Shown here in pieces: positions 45,286 to 57,616 of a stretch of 64,000 bases of DNA. The notes beneath the pieces are model-generated. The model was not told the DNA's origin. It saw only the letters and a program-made list of their open reading frames with translations, and did not search any database. A program made the translations under genes and the position numbers. Location: assembly GCA_037127315.1 (NCBI GenBank), contig JBBBDQ010000330.1, positions 5,525,501 through 5,589,500 of the forward strand, written 5' to 3'. Positions within the stretch are counted from its first letter, which is position 1, and every line of letters starts with the position of its first letter. This DNA is from Ascarosepion bandense. Its lineage: Eukaryota > Mollusca > Cephalopoda > Sepiida > Sepiidae.

Positions 45286-46049
45286 GAGCAGACTCAGAAA
45301 TCTTATTTTTAACTTGTTTAATATTTGGTCTTTTTCCCTTGAATATGACTTGACAGATTATCTGAGAGTTTCCTTCTTTTTTTCTTTACTGCTTTCAAGT
45401 TCAGAGATGAAAAGGTCAGCATCCTTAATCTTTATCTCCAGTATTTTGACCTAAGTTTTGTTTAATGTTGATACATTCTCTTTGCCACTACTTTTCTTTC
45501 AATTAATATTTCTATTGGCTACACACACACATTAGAAAGCAAAGCAGTCAGTTCTTGCCTTAAAAATAAGAACATTTTAGTTTTACTCTGATGAAAAACA
45601 AAAGTTTGCTCCTTTTCTGGTCAATTTGATTTGTTCATTTATATATAGAAAATGTTTTTGATTCTTGTTACACTCAATCCAGCTGAAGACCAAAATAGTC
45701 AGATAGAGAAAAGAAGAGTGGGAAGATTGTATTGAGCCATTTTCCCATTGGATAAAGTGTGTCTACGCTAAGAAAATATTGAAGTCTAATAAGGCTTGGA
45801 TACAAATTACTGGCACTAATGGAAAATCAGCCACTTATTTTGCATGCAAGCACATACCCACACACATCAAATGATATATATTCGGTTATTACTCACGAAA
45901 TTACAAACCTTATAGAAAATGAATAAACCACTTCTGAAATCTTAAATTAACTAATTTTAGTATTTGTCTATACTTTTGAGATGAGGTAGTATTTACATTA
46001 TTTGGTTCAAAATTCCAAGCACCTAAAGAAAGCCGAAGCATACAACTAC
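45286..46049. other. unassigned spacer
   Basis: AT-rich sequence with no recognised feature. Confidence 0.5.
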
Positions 46050-46740
46050 CAAAACATCATGAATATAGCAATAAAGATGAGGACAACAGTCTGAACCATG
46101 TAAATAATGCTAATTTATTTAGCTGAAAAAGGACACCCATGTTGATGAATGACTGTATCTCTAAATTCTTGATCTCATCTTTAAGAAAAATCTTCTCAAA
46201 TTTTGATGCAATAAACAGTTCACATGCTTCTATTACCTCTTCCTTATGAGAGAAAAAAAGCTCAAAAATGCTTAAATAATGATAATCAGTAGGAAAGATA
46301 TCAGGTGAATATGGAATATGGGGCAAAACTTCATAATTCAGGCTATGCAGCTTTGGAGAGTTGATTGAGAAGTGTGTGGCCATGCAGAAAAATTGGGTCA
46401 TCCCTATTCACAAATCTAGTATATTTCTTTTTCAATTTTTCATGCATACACTCAATTTCTCCACAATATTATGCTGCTGTTATTGCTTTTCATTGAGGCA
46501 AAAATAAATAATGAATAACCCCTTTGAAAAACCACCATACAGTGACCATTAACTTTTTAGGATGCAGTGGAGGTTTTGAGTATTGTTTTGATGATTTACT
46601 AGTATCTAACTACTGGCCTACTCTCTTACTGTTGTCAAAGAGTATCCATTGCTTATTGCATGTAATGATTTGATGCAAAAATAGTTCATTTTCCCAGTAA
46701 GACTACTCAACATTGTTTCATTTTAATCATTTTCATTCGG
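46050..46740 (-). pseudogene. mariner-family transposase relic
   Basis: The reverse-strand frame 46401-46057 reads LNYEVLPHIPYSPDIFPTDY and then FSHKEEVIEACELFI, the last catalytic Asp block and C-terminus of mariner transposases. Upstream, VVFQRGYSLF near 46530 and ILFDNSKRVGQ near 46640 fit the middle. The usual DEKW motif reads NKQW, so the first catalytic Asp appears lost. It differs from the mariner at 49261. Terminal repeats were not found. Confidence 0.7.
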
Positions 46741-46998
46741 CTTATGAGTAACAATATATTGAAAGGAAAATTGTCTGGAAAGAAAAAGTCAGGAATAAGT
46801 CAAATTTATCTTGTTTACTAAGGAAGTTACTTCATTAGATGACCCGATGAACAACCAACCAAAAAAAATGCATCATTTTATGTGTGACAACCTTATGTAT
46901 ATGAATTGCACAAACGTTTTATAAGTGACAAGTTAATCTACAAGAGACTGTGGTTTTTGTATTATCAATGTAAGAATTTAGTGTTATTTTCTATTTTA
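46741..46998. other. unassigned spacer
   Basis: Nothing recognised. Confidence 0.5.
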
Positions 46999-47699
46999 CT
47001 AACAGTATAGCCCGGCGTTGCTTGGGTGAAATGAAAGCTTTAAAACTAATCCATGGTCCTGGAGCTCAGACTCTTTGGACGTTAGCACGAAAGACTAAAA
47101 AGCAATAGTTGTTTCCAGTTAAAGCGAAACCGTAGGCTGAAAGAAAAATGAATAGATATAAGTCAAATTTTGATTTCCTGTTATCGATATCAAATAAGTT
47201 CTTTTTGTTGTAAACTGGATTTTGAAGGCTAAATAAGTCCTCTGAGTGAATGATATCATAGCTGAGACTAAGAACTACAATTATACCTACTTAGAGCCAA
47301 GCCCGAAGCAAAACCTAAAATAAAAGGGCAGAAAAAATACAGACATACAGGCTGATAAACAGATACACACACTTACCTTTTACATATATTTTATCAATTT
47401 TCTGCACTATTGTAAGAACTGCAAACTTGAAACTTCTAAATATAGTTTCTTATGTCTTTGTCTATAAGTGTATCAAATTTGATTAAAATCGGACCACTCC
47501 TTCTGTAACCCAATTTTTTCAATTATTGATTTTCTATATTTATCGGGGGTACCTCGACACAAACCTAGCTAAGAACACTCACAGACACTTATAGTAAAAC
47601 TGTGTAAATTTTCAAGAAAATCGGTTCAGCCGTTTTGGAGTCTATAGGTAACGGATATACACACACACACACAAAGTTCCATTTATAAATAAGTTTAGA
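46999..47699 (-). mobile_element. non-autonomous Helitron-like element, 701 bp
   Basis: Read on the reverse strand it starts TCTAAACTTATTTATAAATG after host A and ends with AGCAACGCCGGGCTATACTG then TTAG before host T. The last bases have one change from CTAG. It is longer than the copy at 41499 in its middle, where the two differ completely. Shared outer blocks show common ancestry. Confidence 0.7.
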
Positions 47700-47734
47700 T
47701 AGGTACTGCCAAAGATAAGTGATATCAAAGTTTG

Positions 47735-48170
47735 AAAAGAATTTTTAAAAACAAAAAGTTTTTCTTCAAACTTTTATTTTAGTTTTGATTTCAAGTCAGA
47801 ATTGAATTTATTATTTTCAATAAGCAAAATACTTTGCTGTATTTTAACTGAATTTAAATTGATTGGAAATTGATATTTTATTTTTAATTACTAAAAGTTG
47901 CTGAATTTAGCCATCTTCACAATTCTCTCTGTGCAACAATTCTCTTAAAACTCTTTCAAAAGTAAGATATATTTTTCTAAAACTTTATTTAAGAAAGATT
48001 AGCTGATTTAAAGTTTAATCAATCTGTTTGAAGCAAATGTTACTTACTTTTAATTTAAAATATCAGAGAAAAGCATTTTTTGACATAGAAGTGGGTGTTT
48101 ACATCTCATTGACTGCCTGATGTTTGGGAAATTTAATTTTTTTTCTATGGAGGACATATCCATAAAATTC
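47735..48170 (+). repeat. repeat D fragment
   Basis: Contains CTTTTATTTTAGTTTTGATT and ATTTTCAATAAGCAAAATAC as at 11290 and 58970. AT-rich with no ORF. Confidence 0.5.
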
Positions 48171-48418
48171 AGTCAGTCAGTTAGTTAAATGCTATACGAG
48201 ATACATGCTTGGGCGATCATGTCTCTTTCGAGACATGACTGACAAGGCAGAAGATTATACCAGTGTAGGTTGCCATTACTTTCTGCAGTAGACTGGTTGC
48301 CAGCCAAAGCTATAGAACCCAATCTGTCTCATTATTTAATTCATAACTGGAGGGAAGAGACGGATTAATACCTTTCTCAAGGGTATTTGCAGGTAAGTGA
48401 ATGAAAGGAATTCAACTG
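48171..48418 (-). mobile_element. SINE-A, 5'-truncated
   Basis: Reverse-strand copy from AGTCAGTCAGTTAGTTAAAT, with CATGTCTCTTTCGAGACATG intact, to AAGTGAATGAAAGGAATTCA. Confidence 0.85.
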
Positions 48419-49260
48419 CTTTTTTATGAATTTTTCTAACTACCCAGTAGTCATAAAAACTTAGGAAAATCTAAGTAATCTAAAGTTTTATTAAATTTTA
48501 TGTATTTTATCCTGAAATTTACTATAGATACCGCTCTTAGGTTCTGATAATGTCATGCATGGATGTCTGTATTTACAAAATCAGCACTCTTATATGCACG
48601 AAAAAATATTCAAAATCATTTTTAAAATACTGTACATCAATGATTTATAGTAATCTTTTCCATTTATGATTAGTAAATATAGAATTTACATAATAACAAT
48701 ATTAAATAATGGCTACAAATTAATACAGAATTTTAAAAGATTGAAAATTTTATAAATTATTATCATTAAAATTTTTAAAAAATGAAGATACTTTTTGTAA
48801 AAATTTAAAATTCATCTAAAAAAATTTCTTTCTTAAGCTAATAGATTCCACAATATATCTTATTATTAAAAACAAAAGCTTTTTCTAATTAAATAATTAG
48901 ATAATTTTATTGCATTATTATTTTATGATTCAAAGCTGCTTTTCTGTAACTGGTGTTCCTGTTTTACAAAAAAAAAAATTCATGGTATAAATTCTTCAAG
49001 GTCTTGTGCTTTTAATTGATATAAACATTAAGCATCAAAAATATTAATTTCTTGAATTTCGTAAAAGAGTGGGGTAACATATGGAAAAAATTTTACCAAT
49101 ATTTTTTTTAAAGAAAAAGAATTCTAAAATAATTTAATTCATTTATAAATAGGTTTTGAAAGTTTAATTAAAATCCAACAACTATTTGATTTTTGCAAGA
49201 ATTTCCAAATCTGTTTTTCAGGAAAAAAGATAAAATTTCACGTAATAAAACATCATGCAA

Positions 49261-50464
49261 TAAATCCTGGGCCTAACTAATAAAACAACTTTTAAACAAA
49301 ATTTGACTTTATTCATCAGCATAGTCTCCTTCTAGGTTGATACACTGATTCCAACATTTCTCTAATAATTTGATGTCTTTTTTGTAGAATGATTTGTCTT
49401 TGGCCTGAAAATACGCCTCAGTTTCTGATATTTCTTCTTTCCCTAGAGCATTCTTTTGAGGTTTGCAAACAGCCAGTAGTCACTGAGAGCCAGATCTGGA
49501 GAATAGGGTGGATGCAGAAGCAATTTGAATTGCAATTCTTGTAGTTTTGCCATCATTGTGATTGACTTGTGACAGTGTATTGTCTTGGTGAAAAATCACT
49601 TTTTTCTTCTACATTTGTGGATGTTTTTTGGTGATTTCTTCTTCCAAACACTCTAATAATGCTATAGAATATTCACCATTGATGTTTCTTCCTTTCTCAA
49701 GATAATCGATGAACAAAATACCTTGTGTATCCCAAAGTATGGAGGCCAAAACCTTGCCTAATGAGGTTTGCTTCTTTGCTAGCTTTGAACAGTTTTCACC
49801 TGCTGATGTCCACTCAGCTGACTGCTGATTTGATTCTGAAGTGAACTGGTAGATCCATGTTTTATCCCTTGTCACATATTTATGCAAAAACTTCTTGTTG
49901 CGTTGAAACAGTTGCAAACAATGCTCTAAATTGTCAACGCATTGTTGTTTTTGATCGACTGTAAGCAAACACAGCACCCACTTTGAACACAGCTTTCTCA
50001 TTGACAAATGTTTATGCAAAATAATGAATACGCTGCCTTCTGATGTGTTCAGCTTCTCTTCTATCTCATGCAACTTCAATCCACACTCAGCCAAAATGAG
50101 TTTGTGGATTTTTTGGTGTTTTTCAGGACAACTGCTGAATTTGGGCGAGTATCTGTACAATCGCGTTTAAAGTCAGCATACCACCTCTTAACTGTTGGTT
50201 CCAATGAAGCAGAGTTCGAATAGCACTTATCAAGCCATTGCTTTGCTTGAACAGTATTTTTTCCCCATCAGAAAGCAGTACTTTTATCAACACAAGAAAT
50301 TCAGATTTTTCCATTGTTTTGAAAATTTGCAACAATAAGTGTAATTTGTAAACTAATAATCCAATTGGGCCCAAATTTTGTCATGTGCTATTTGAAGGTT
50401 AGTACTTCATAAAAATCACATGGATTTTTATTAGTAGTACCATCTTTGTCAGGCCCGGGACTTA
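49261..50464 (-). mobile_element. complete but dead mariner element
   Basis: Bounded by TA at both ends (49261-49262 and 50463-50464). Imperfect inverted ends: AATCCTGGGCCTAACTAATA on the left, and AGTCCCGGGCCTGACAAAGA when the right end is read inward. Length about 1.2 kb, normal for mariner. It carries one transposase gene on the reverse strand, described separately. Confidence 0.85.
49313..50312 (-). pseudogene. mariner transposase (DD34D type), frameshifted
   Basis: Reverse-strand reading starts MEKSEFLVLIKVLLSDGEK at 50312 and shifts frame near 50140. In the long open part (50160-49609) it continues with MRKLCSKWVLCLLTVDQKQQ, YVTRDKTWIYQF (first catalytic Asp in RDKTW) and GKVLASILWDTQGILFIDYL. 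The second Asp is in FHQDN near 49590. After another shift the third Asp is in PYSPDLALSDYW near 49480. Spacing between second and third Asp is 34 residues. It ends INLEGDYADE near 49313. At least two frameshifts and a stop inactivate it. Confidence 0.85.
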
Positions 50465-50690
50465 TTGAGTGAGTGTTAATTTATGGTCACCCATTGATGC
50501 AAAATAAACAAAATTTTGAAGATTCTAAAACAGATTAAAAAATATAATTTAATAATCAAAAAGTCCTTTGGTCTTCTCAATAATAACAAAGATTTTGATG
50601 ATAAAACTTTGTTTTTTATCAAATTTATGACATTTTTTCATCATGGTATGCTCACATTTTAGCCAGTTTTTGGAGCAACCTAGTCTTAAG

Positions 50691-53269
50691 GTATGTTTTA
50701 TTTACAAGTAAAAGTGTTCAGATATCAGGGATAGAGAATATGTGGATAGACAAATTGATACTAAGGTCAACACTGAGTGATGACAATCTGTTTCATACTT
50801 AAAAGCCTGAAGATTGCATTCAAGCATGAAACAGATTTGTCACTTGATGTTGACCTCCACAGCAGACAAAATTAAGCTAGTTCATAGTGAAATGAAAGAC
50901 AGAAAGTTGTATTTAGCTTCCTTTCAAGAATGTAGAACCTGCTTGCCTCACGATCCTGGTTTCCTGTAGAAAATCAGCCACCTTGGGAATATATGAAGAA
51001 TGAAAAGTTCTCAGATCTTTTCGGAAGTGTGTCAAGCTATGAGCTTTTCATCATCTACTCTCTGGTGATGTATATTCCGTAGCAAAAAGTTGACAATCAA
51101 AATAGGGACAATCAAACTGATAAGTTTTTAATGTAGTTAGTTTCCCCAGGACCCACAGGTGGTGATTTAAGTTTGTCCTTTGGAAATTCAATGGGTCCCA
51201 TCTAGAGTTTCTTATTAATAGATTTTTGTGTTAAACTGCAGGATTACCGATTTTTTTTTTTTTTTTGTTAACCATCGTCCCAGAAAACAATTTTAAATGG
51301 GCCTATAGTCACATGTATTTCTGCACAACTATATTTGCTCATTGTACATACATACACATGCGGCAATCATGTGATAATCTTGCTTTCCCACTCTTTTATG
51401 GGATGTATATCTAGCAGACATGTGGTACACCCAGACAGTAGCAGCAGAACCACAGAACACGAAGAAAGGCAGTTCACAGCTGTCCGCAATATCATGCTGC
51501 TATTGCGGGGTTTGTGCTCTTAATTATCAAGCAATTCTCTCACACACCCGCACTAATTGCAAGACACAAGTAGATGCCTTTTTATCTCTTTATATAACTC
51601 TTGTACAAATTATTACAGTTGGTGCAAGATTTCTCGTCAGTATAACACATAAGTCCAACTCACCTTCTCTTACTGAATCAATCTTCTAAAACTCACAAAA
51701 TGAACCTATTCACAAATTCAGTATTCTACACCAAATTTCTATCAATATTAATCCAAACATAAATTACATTTAACACAGCTAAGTCTTCCAGCAACAAAGA
51801 ACTTTGCAACTTACTTAAAAACTTTAACACAATCTTCTGCAGAAAATGAAAGACATTTTAATCAGACACACTCAACATCTATACAAAGTATGTAAATCTT
51901 ATTTGTTAATACACTTTATTTTATAACAAATAATGCTTTGATCATTTATTCAATGTTCCATTTGTTAATTTGATGAGTGATTGCAACCATATAAATTTAT
52001 TGTCGGAATGCAGAAATTTAGTTATGAAGTCTTTGGGAATGGCTTTGTGCCATGTAAAATTCAAACTTAAAATTTCTATGCATATTGAGGCCCCAACAGG
52101 CCAAATCATTTAAGTTGACTTTTTTTTTCAGTAAATTCAACACAAAAAAAAAACGGTATTAATGCAAAAATTGGCAAACTTCAATGAGTTCTGGTGGGGA
52201 CAAATAAATTCCACGCACACACCCCACAAATTAAGAATGTTTTTCTTATGTCTATTTCATGTCACTCACATATCCCACTGCCCAATGAAAGAAAGTCAGA
52301 AAGAAAGAATAAGTGGCAGAAAAAAAGAGTAGGTGAAAGAAAGAAAGTGTAAGTGAAGAAAGAAAGAGTAGGTGAAAGAAAGAAGAAACGAATAGAATAT
52401 ATTTGAAAGAATATATGTGCCAACATATTGCTTTTTTTTTTGGCTTTTTTTTTTTTTTTTTTTTTTGTAGGAAACTTTAGTTAGTTTCTGGGACACACTG
52501 ATGGGAAAGTTATTGTGTCCTTTACAAACTTGATGCTTCAGGTATCTCTGTAGGGATTTTGCTATTTTTCAAAATAATTTTCTTTTTTTCTCACCCACAA
52601 AATAACTTGTTAATATGCAAGTTTTTACTTTATTTGTGTTTGTTTCTTTACCAGACATACAAGAATAAATATTTATGCCCTGTTTTCTCACTCAACTCTT
52701 AAATTAAATTAATCAGTTTATGTTACTGACCACTCTAACCAAAATGTCACTTTTTATTTGCTAATAGTTCTGAATTACCACGGACATGGGGAGAGGGTTT
52801 CTTTTTACATATCTTCCAGCCTTATAAAACATCAACATTTAAAACAGTTGTAGATCTGTAAACAGAGTTTGTGAGGGTTTTATCAACTCAGCTTGGAATA
52901 ACATATTTTATTTTTTTTTTTACTGGGATGCATTTGTTTCTGGTTAGGAGGAGGAGGGGGAGGAGGAGAATGCATCAAACTTAAATTTTTCTTTATTGCA
53001 TCATCCATAGATAATACATTCCCCACCTGTGCTTAATAGGGAATGTGAAATGTTCATGAAAATCATTTTCTTCAGAAAAGGAAAAAATATGTGAATTTTT
53101 AATTGTTAGTGTTTTGTGAAAAGACTGAAATAAGAAGCTGAAGAATTGAAAGTTTCAATTTGAAACCATCCAGACAATAAATAGCATCATCAAAATCAGA
53201 TACAATATAATGAGAAACTTAACTTAGTGTAATGAAATTTGTCTTTTAATTTCCAATGTAAAAGTCTCT
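50691..53269. other. unassigned AT-rich region
   Basis: Contains a GAAA-rich simple sequence at about 52288-52390 and T runs near 52434-52466. The two overlapping frames at 51335-51689 match nothing I recognise. No repeat family was identified. Confidence 0.55.
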
Positions 53270-54870
53270 TGGTGTGAAAAAATAGCCCAACCTTGATAAA
53301 AACAAAGTTTTATCATCAAGATGTTTATGATTAAGAAGAGGAAAGACCAAAGTTATTTTTTTTTTATAATTTTATTAAATATTTTAATCCTTTTCACATG
53401 TTTAAATTTTGATTAAAAATTTAGTTTTTCTTGCATCAATGAGTAGGCCAAAGATTAGCATTGGAAATTTTAGTATCTTTTTGGCATTAAAAACACATTG
53501 TTTTAAAAATTCTTGCAAGAATCAAATAATTGTCAGATTTTTAATTAAATTTTCAGGACTTATTCACAAATGAAATTATTTTTGAAATTTTCTTTTTAGA
53601 TCTGTTACCCTCATTTAATTTTATGAAATTTTGAGAAATCAAATTTCAGCCACTTCATACTTAATTAAAATTTATATTACATTATTAGTTAAAAGCAGGA
53701 CTTCCTGGAAGATTTAAATCATCAGTCTTTTTTTTTTTTGTCAAATAGAAACATTTACCTAGAATGTTCTCTGAATCATAAAATAAAAAAATGCAATAAA
53801 ACCACCTTAATTATTTAATTAGAAAACCTTTTAATTGCTTTTTAAATAAGACATATTAAATACACTATTGTCTTAACTCTTAGGAAATAAAAAAATTGGA
53901 TTTACAAAACTCATTATGTATTTGACATAATCATTGTTTACATGATCAATGGTCTAATTTTTTTTCTGTAAGAAGAAACTTTGAAACAAGTGATCTTTTA
54001 AAGGTAATTTCACAGAGGAAATTGACATAAAAAATTTTTTAAAAATCTTCGTGTGATAATTTTTATAAGGCTTTTCAATTTTTGATTAGTAAATATAGTC
54101 TTTACTTAATAACTTAATAACCTAATAAAGTCATTTGAAGAAATTTAAAGAGTTTTTAAACTTTATGCATTATTATATTAAAAAATAAAAAATGTGAACA
54201 ATTTTTGTAAAAACATTATCAAAAACAAAATTTTTCTTCAGACTATATAATATCCTTAAATATTATTTATAAAAGTAATTAAAAAAAGCTTATGTAAATA
54301 GTTTTATTGTATTTTTTATTTTAATATTCAAAGCAGATTTTCTGAAGTGGTCCTGTTTGAAAAAATAAATGATTTACATTCCCCAAGGATTCCTGCATTT
54401 AATTAACTAATAAAACAAAATTTGCTAACAGTGGTCAATTTCTAGAAATGTGGGGAGTAACAGATGTGAAAAAAAAAAAGAAAAAAATCTATATTTTTAC
54501 CAAAATTTTCTAAAAAAAAAAAATAAAATAAATAAATAAATAAAGATAAGAAAAATAAAGCTAATTTCAAAACTAATTTTATTCGTCTGTAAATAAGTCC
54601 TGAAAGGTACATTAAAATGTGACAATTATTTGATTTTTGCAAGAATTTCCAAATTAATGTGTTTTACACCAGAACAAAATGCTAAAATATTCAAAGTAAT
54701 ATTTGGTACACTGTTGACACAAAAAAAAAAAAAATTGTTAACAAAAATTTTGAACATATTTGAAAAGATTAAAAAAAAATAATTAGAAAATACTTTGGTC
54801 TTTCCTGTTAATAATAGCATAAACATTTTGACACTAAAATTGTTTTTAAGTTTGTTTTTTTTTTATTACA
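53270..54870. repeat. large foldback of repeat D
   Basis: 53270-53960 is the inverted counterpart of about 53990-54870. For example AGACCAAAGTTATTTTTTTT near 53345 against AAAATACTTTGGTCTTTCC near 54786, and TTCTTGCAAGAATCAAATAA near 53511 against TTTGATTTTTGCAAGAATTT near 54630. The right arm matches the copy at 48440-50690. Arms are diverged, so it is old. Confidence 0.6.
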
Positions 54871-54897
54871 TGCTATGCTGATTTTCCTTTTTTTTTT

Positions 54898-55330
54898 TTT
54901 AAGCAGATTAGTCAAGGTACCTATCTTAATTGTTGTTGTTCCCAGGTCTACCCTGACCCAGGGTGGTAACACCTGTTAGGGTCCCAGCTATGGATAAATA
55001 GTTAACCTCCAAATTGGCATCAAAACACTATGAAAGTATAAAAATACATTTTTCTAGTGGAAGTGCCAGCAATATAGTTTTGAAAAAAAAAAAAATGAAA
55101 TATTACCAATAATATATATATAACCAGCAATACTTTTTTTTGCGGGGTGGGGGGGAGTTAATACATCTTCTCATATGAACCTATCCTGAAAATTTAATCA
55201 GCATTAACCCATTGAAGTAAAACAAATTTAAACCAAACCAGACCTTTAATTTATACAACTTTCAGAAATTAATGTTTATAAATATTTTTTACATTTTATT
55301 AAATAACATATTCATAAATTAAAGTTTTTC
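54898..55330 (+). repeat. repeat C copy, 5'-truncated
   Basis: Starts within the family at TTAATTGTTGTTGTTCCCAG, then GACCCAGGGTGGTAACACCT, CAAAACACTATGAAAGTATA. A G run at 55143-55156 interrupts the body. Confidence 0.7.
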
Positions 55331-55336
55331 CAAAGA

Positions 55337-55640
55337 GTCGGTAACTTAAGTGCCATACATAATACACAGTTGGGCGATCATGTCTCTTTTGATCCATGAC
55401 TGACTAGGTAGATGATTTTCCTGCAGTAGATCACTATTTCTGCGATAGACCAGTTGCCAACCAAGGCTATAGAACCCAATCTGCCCTGCTATTCAACCCA
55501 TGGCTGGAGGGAGAAGAGATGAATTAATAACTTTCCCAAGGGTATTTGTGCTTAAAGTGAATGCAATGAATTCAACTGGAATTTGAACTTGGCTCTTCGA
55601 TTTCTCATTCCGAGCTTATATCCATCGACCCACAATGCAC
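55337..55640 (-). mobile_element. SINE-A, near full-length
   Basis: Reverse-strand copy from GTCGGTAACTTAAGTGCCAT to the head at CACAATGCAC. The self-complementary CTCTTTCGAGA-type centre has changed to CTCTTTTGATC. Confidence 0.88.
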
Positions 55641-55911
55641 AAAAAGTAGTGGCAATAAAAAAATTAACAGAATTCTTACCCATTTTGAATGTGGCATGAA
55701 GCTTTTTTTAGTGCGAAGGTCCTATATGTACATGAACTAAAGTCCAGAAATAGTCTAATAGTAGTTGTAATATTAGCAATGACAAAACTGTTCACAAATC
55801 TCCACAGATTTAATTCAGTTTTTTTTAATTGTGTGCAAAAGAAAATATGCATTTTCTAAATAAACATATCTCTCACTCTCTCTCTCTCTCCCCTTTACTT
55901 CCTCTACTACT
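55641..55911. other. spacer with (TC)n tract
   Basis: (CT)n at about 55871-55890; otherwise nothing recognised. Confidence 0.6.
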
Positions 55912-56365
55912 TTTTTTGGTCCTGGGTATGACAGTAAACTGCATCTGGTAGCAAGGCCTTTGATTGTGAGGTTGTGAAGAGTGTGAAACCATCTCTTAAA
56001 TATCTGTTGTTCTCAGGTCCACCCTGGTCTGGGGTGGTAGCACCTTTTAGGGTTCCGGCTATGGGCAAATGGTTAATCCCTAAATTGGGGTCAAAACACT
56101 ATGAAAGTATTAAAATACACTTTTATAGAAAAATATACATTTTCGAAGGAAAAATATTACCAAAAATACAGTTTTGATAGAAAAAACAATGATTACAAGC
56201 AATACATTTTGAATACAAAACTAGAAAACTTCTTCAGTTTTTAAAATAAAAATTTAATCAAAATCTGACTAAATCAACCTTCTCACTATAACTGAACATT
56301 AAAAACTCTATCTTTTTGGCACTAAATAACCCACAGAGGTTGATATGCTGTTAAACAGAACTCTA
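55912..56365 (+). repeat. repeat C, near full copy
   Basis: Starts TTTTTGGTCCTGGGTATGAC and continues TAAACTGCATCTGGTAGCAA, CTGGGGTGGTAGCACCTTTT and GGGGTCAAAACACTATGAAA. It ends at AATAACCCACAGAGGTTGAT like the copy at 13515. No coding sequence. Confidence 0.75.
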
Positions 56366-56762
56366 ACTCTACTACTTTTTTTTTTTAAACACGAAAAAGG
56401 GTTCAAATAATATTAATTCCCTGCTTGATTTTATTTTGATAGAGGATTTAACTTAGTTTAAAATTTAATAGATATTACTACTGTCAGTTTTTTAACACTT
56501 ACCCTAACACATGGATTTGAAGCTAATCTTACACTTCCCCGCAAATCTCACCCCATTCTTAAAATTAAGTACTTGTAATGAGGCTCTATGCTATTGTTTC
56601 TGTTATTATTGTGCTTAACTTAAGAATTGTTGTATTCAGATTTCTTATTGTAATGTATCTCTTGTTATTATTCTGATTTTACTTTTTAGTATTTGCAATG
56701 AGGCCCTATATTGTTGTTGTTGTTGTTACTATTATTATTACCACCACCATCATCCCTTGCTG
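56366..56762. other. unassigned spacer
   Basis: AT-rich; a GTTGTTGTTGTT tract near 56713. Nothing else recognised. Confidence 0.5.
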
Positions 56763-56771
56763 CCAAAGTCT

Positions 56772-57084
56772 CAGTCAGTCAGTTAAGTGCCATACATGAT
56801 ACATACTTGGGCGATCATGTCTCGAAAGAGACATGACTGACTGGGCAGAAGATTATCCCGCAATAGGTTGCCATTACTTTTTGCAGTAGACTGGTTGCCA
56901 GCCTAGGCTATAAAACCCAATCTGTCCTGTTATTTAACCCATAACTGGAGAGAAGAGACAGATTAATACCTTTCCCAAGGGTATTTGCACATAAGTGAAT
57001 GCAAGGAATTCTACTGGAATTTAAACTTGGCTCCCCAGTTTCTCGTTCCGAGCCAATATCCACTGCACCACAATGCACATCCTA
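56772..57084 (-). mobile_element. SINE-A reference copy with target duplication
   Basis: A 313-bp tRNA-type SINE. On the reverse strand it starts GGATGTGCATTGTGGTGCAG (A-box-like TGGTGCAGTGG) and has a B-box-like region about 30 nt later. It continues with CAAATACCCTTGGGAAAGGT, GGCAACCTATTGCGGGATAA and the self-complementary CATGTCTCTTTCGAGACATG, and ends GGCACTTAACTGACTGACTG. The tail is a GACT repeat, not poly(A). Perfect 9-bp target duplications CCAAAGTCT lie at 56763-56771 and 57085-57093. It makes no protein and relies on a LINE enzyme. Confidence 0.95.
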
Positions 57085-57437
57085 CCAAAGTCTACTCCTT
57101 ACAATTGTACTTAAGATGTACTTTTTAATTTTTGATTAATTTAAAAAAAAAAATGTCTACATATAACTACATTTATTGTCTTTCTCATCTTACTAGTCAT
57201 TTTGGTGACTGGAGTGAATTGATTTAAAAAAAAAGTGTGTGTGCGTGCACACATTGTATTGTTGATTATCCAATAATTGGTGATAAACACTTCTTTTAAT
57301 CCAGACAGAATTATGAACATGCATTTAAATTTCACACAGTTGCTATATTTATTCAATCAAACTTCAATTCTATACTTTTGCCATCTCTGCTTAAATTGTA
57401 AAATTCTATTTATTCATTTATTTTAATTTCCTTTCTC

Positions 57438-57616
57438 TTAATAAAGATCATCTGATTCACACTCTTTCCTCATTTTTGAACATGCTGATTAGAGGTTTAT
57501 CCCTTGCTTACTGTTTAGGATTGGGTTTCCATTTTTTTATAACTTTTTCTCATTCTCTTTCCTCTCAGTAGCCTCCTTGCGTTTTAGTGGCATTATCACC
57601 TTGCTTAGGGTGGAGA
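57438..57616 (+). mobile_element. SINE-B, old copy
   Basis: GATTCACACTCTTTCCTCAT, GTTTATCCCTTGCTTACTGT, TTTAGTGGCATTATCACCTT and GCTTAGGGTGG follow SINE-B order. The A tail is lost. Confidence 0.65.

Larger units (their letters stand above)
48440..50690 (+). repeat. repeat D copy split by a mariner
   Basis: 48440-49260 and 50510-50690 align in order with 53990-54870: TTTGATTTTTGCAAGAATTT, TTTCTGTAACTGGTGTTCCT and CCTTTGGTCTTCTCAATAAT. A mariner occupies 49261-50464 between them. Element type unknown; no ORF. Confidence 0.6.

Noticed and set aside
45073..45454. Overlapping frames rich in Phe, Tyr, His and Ser
   Set aside because: Generated by the 16-bp minisatellite; no independent coding signal.
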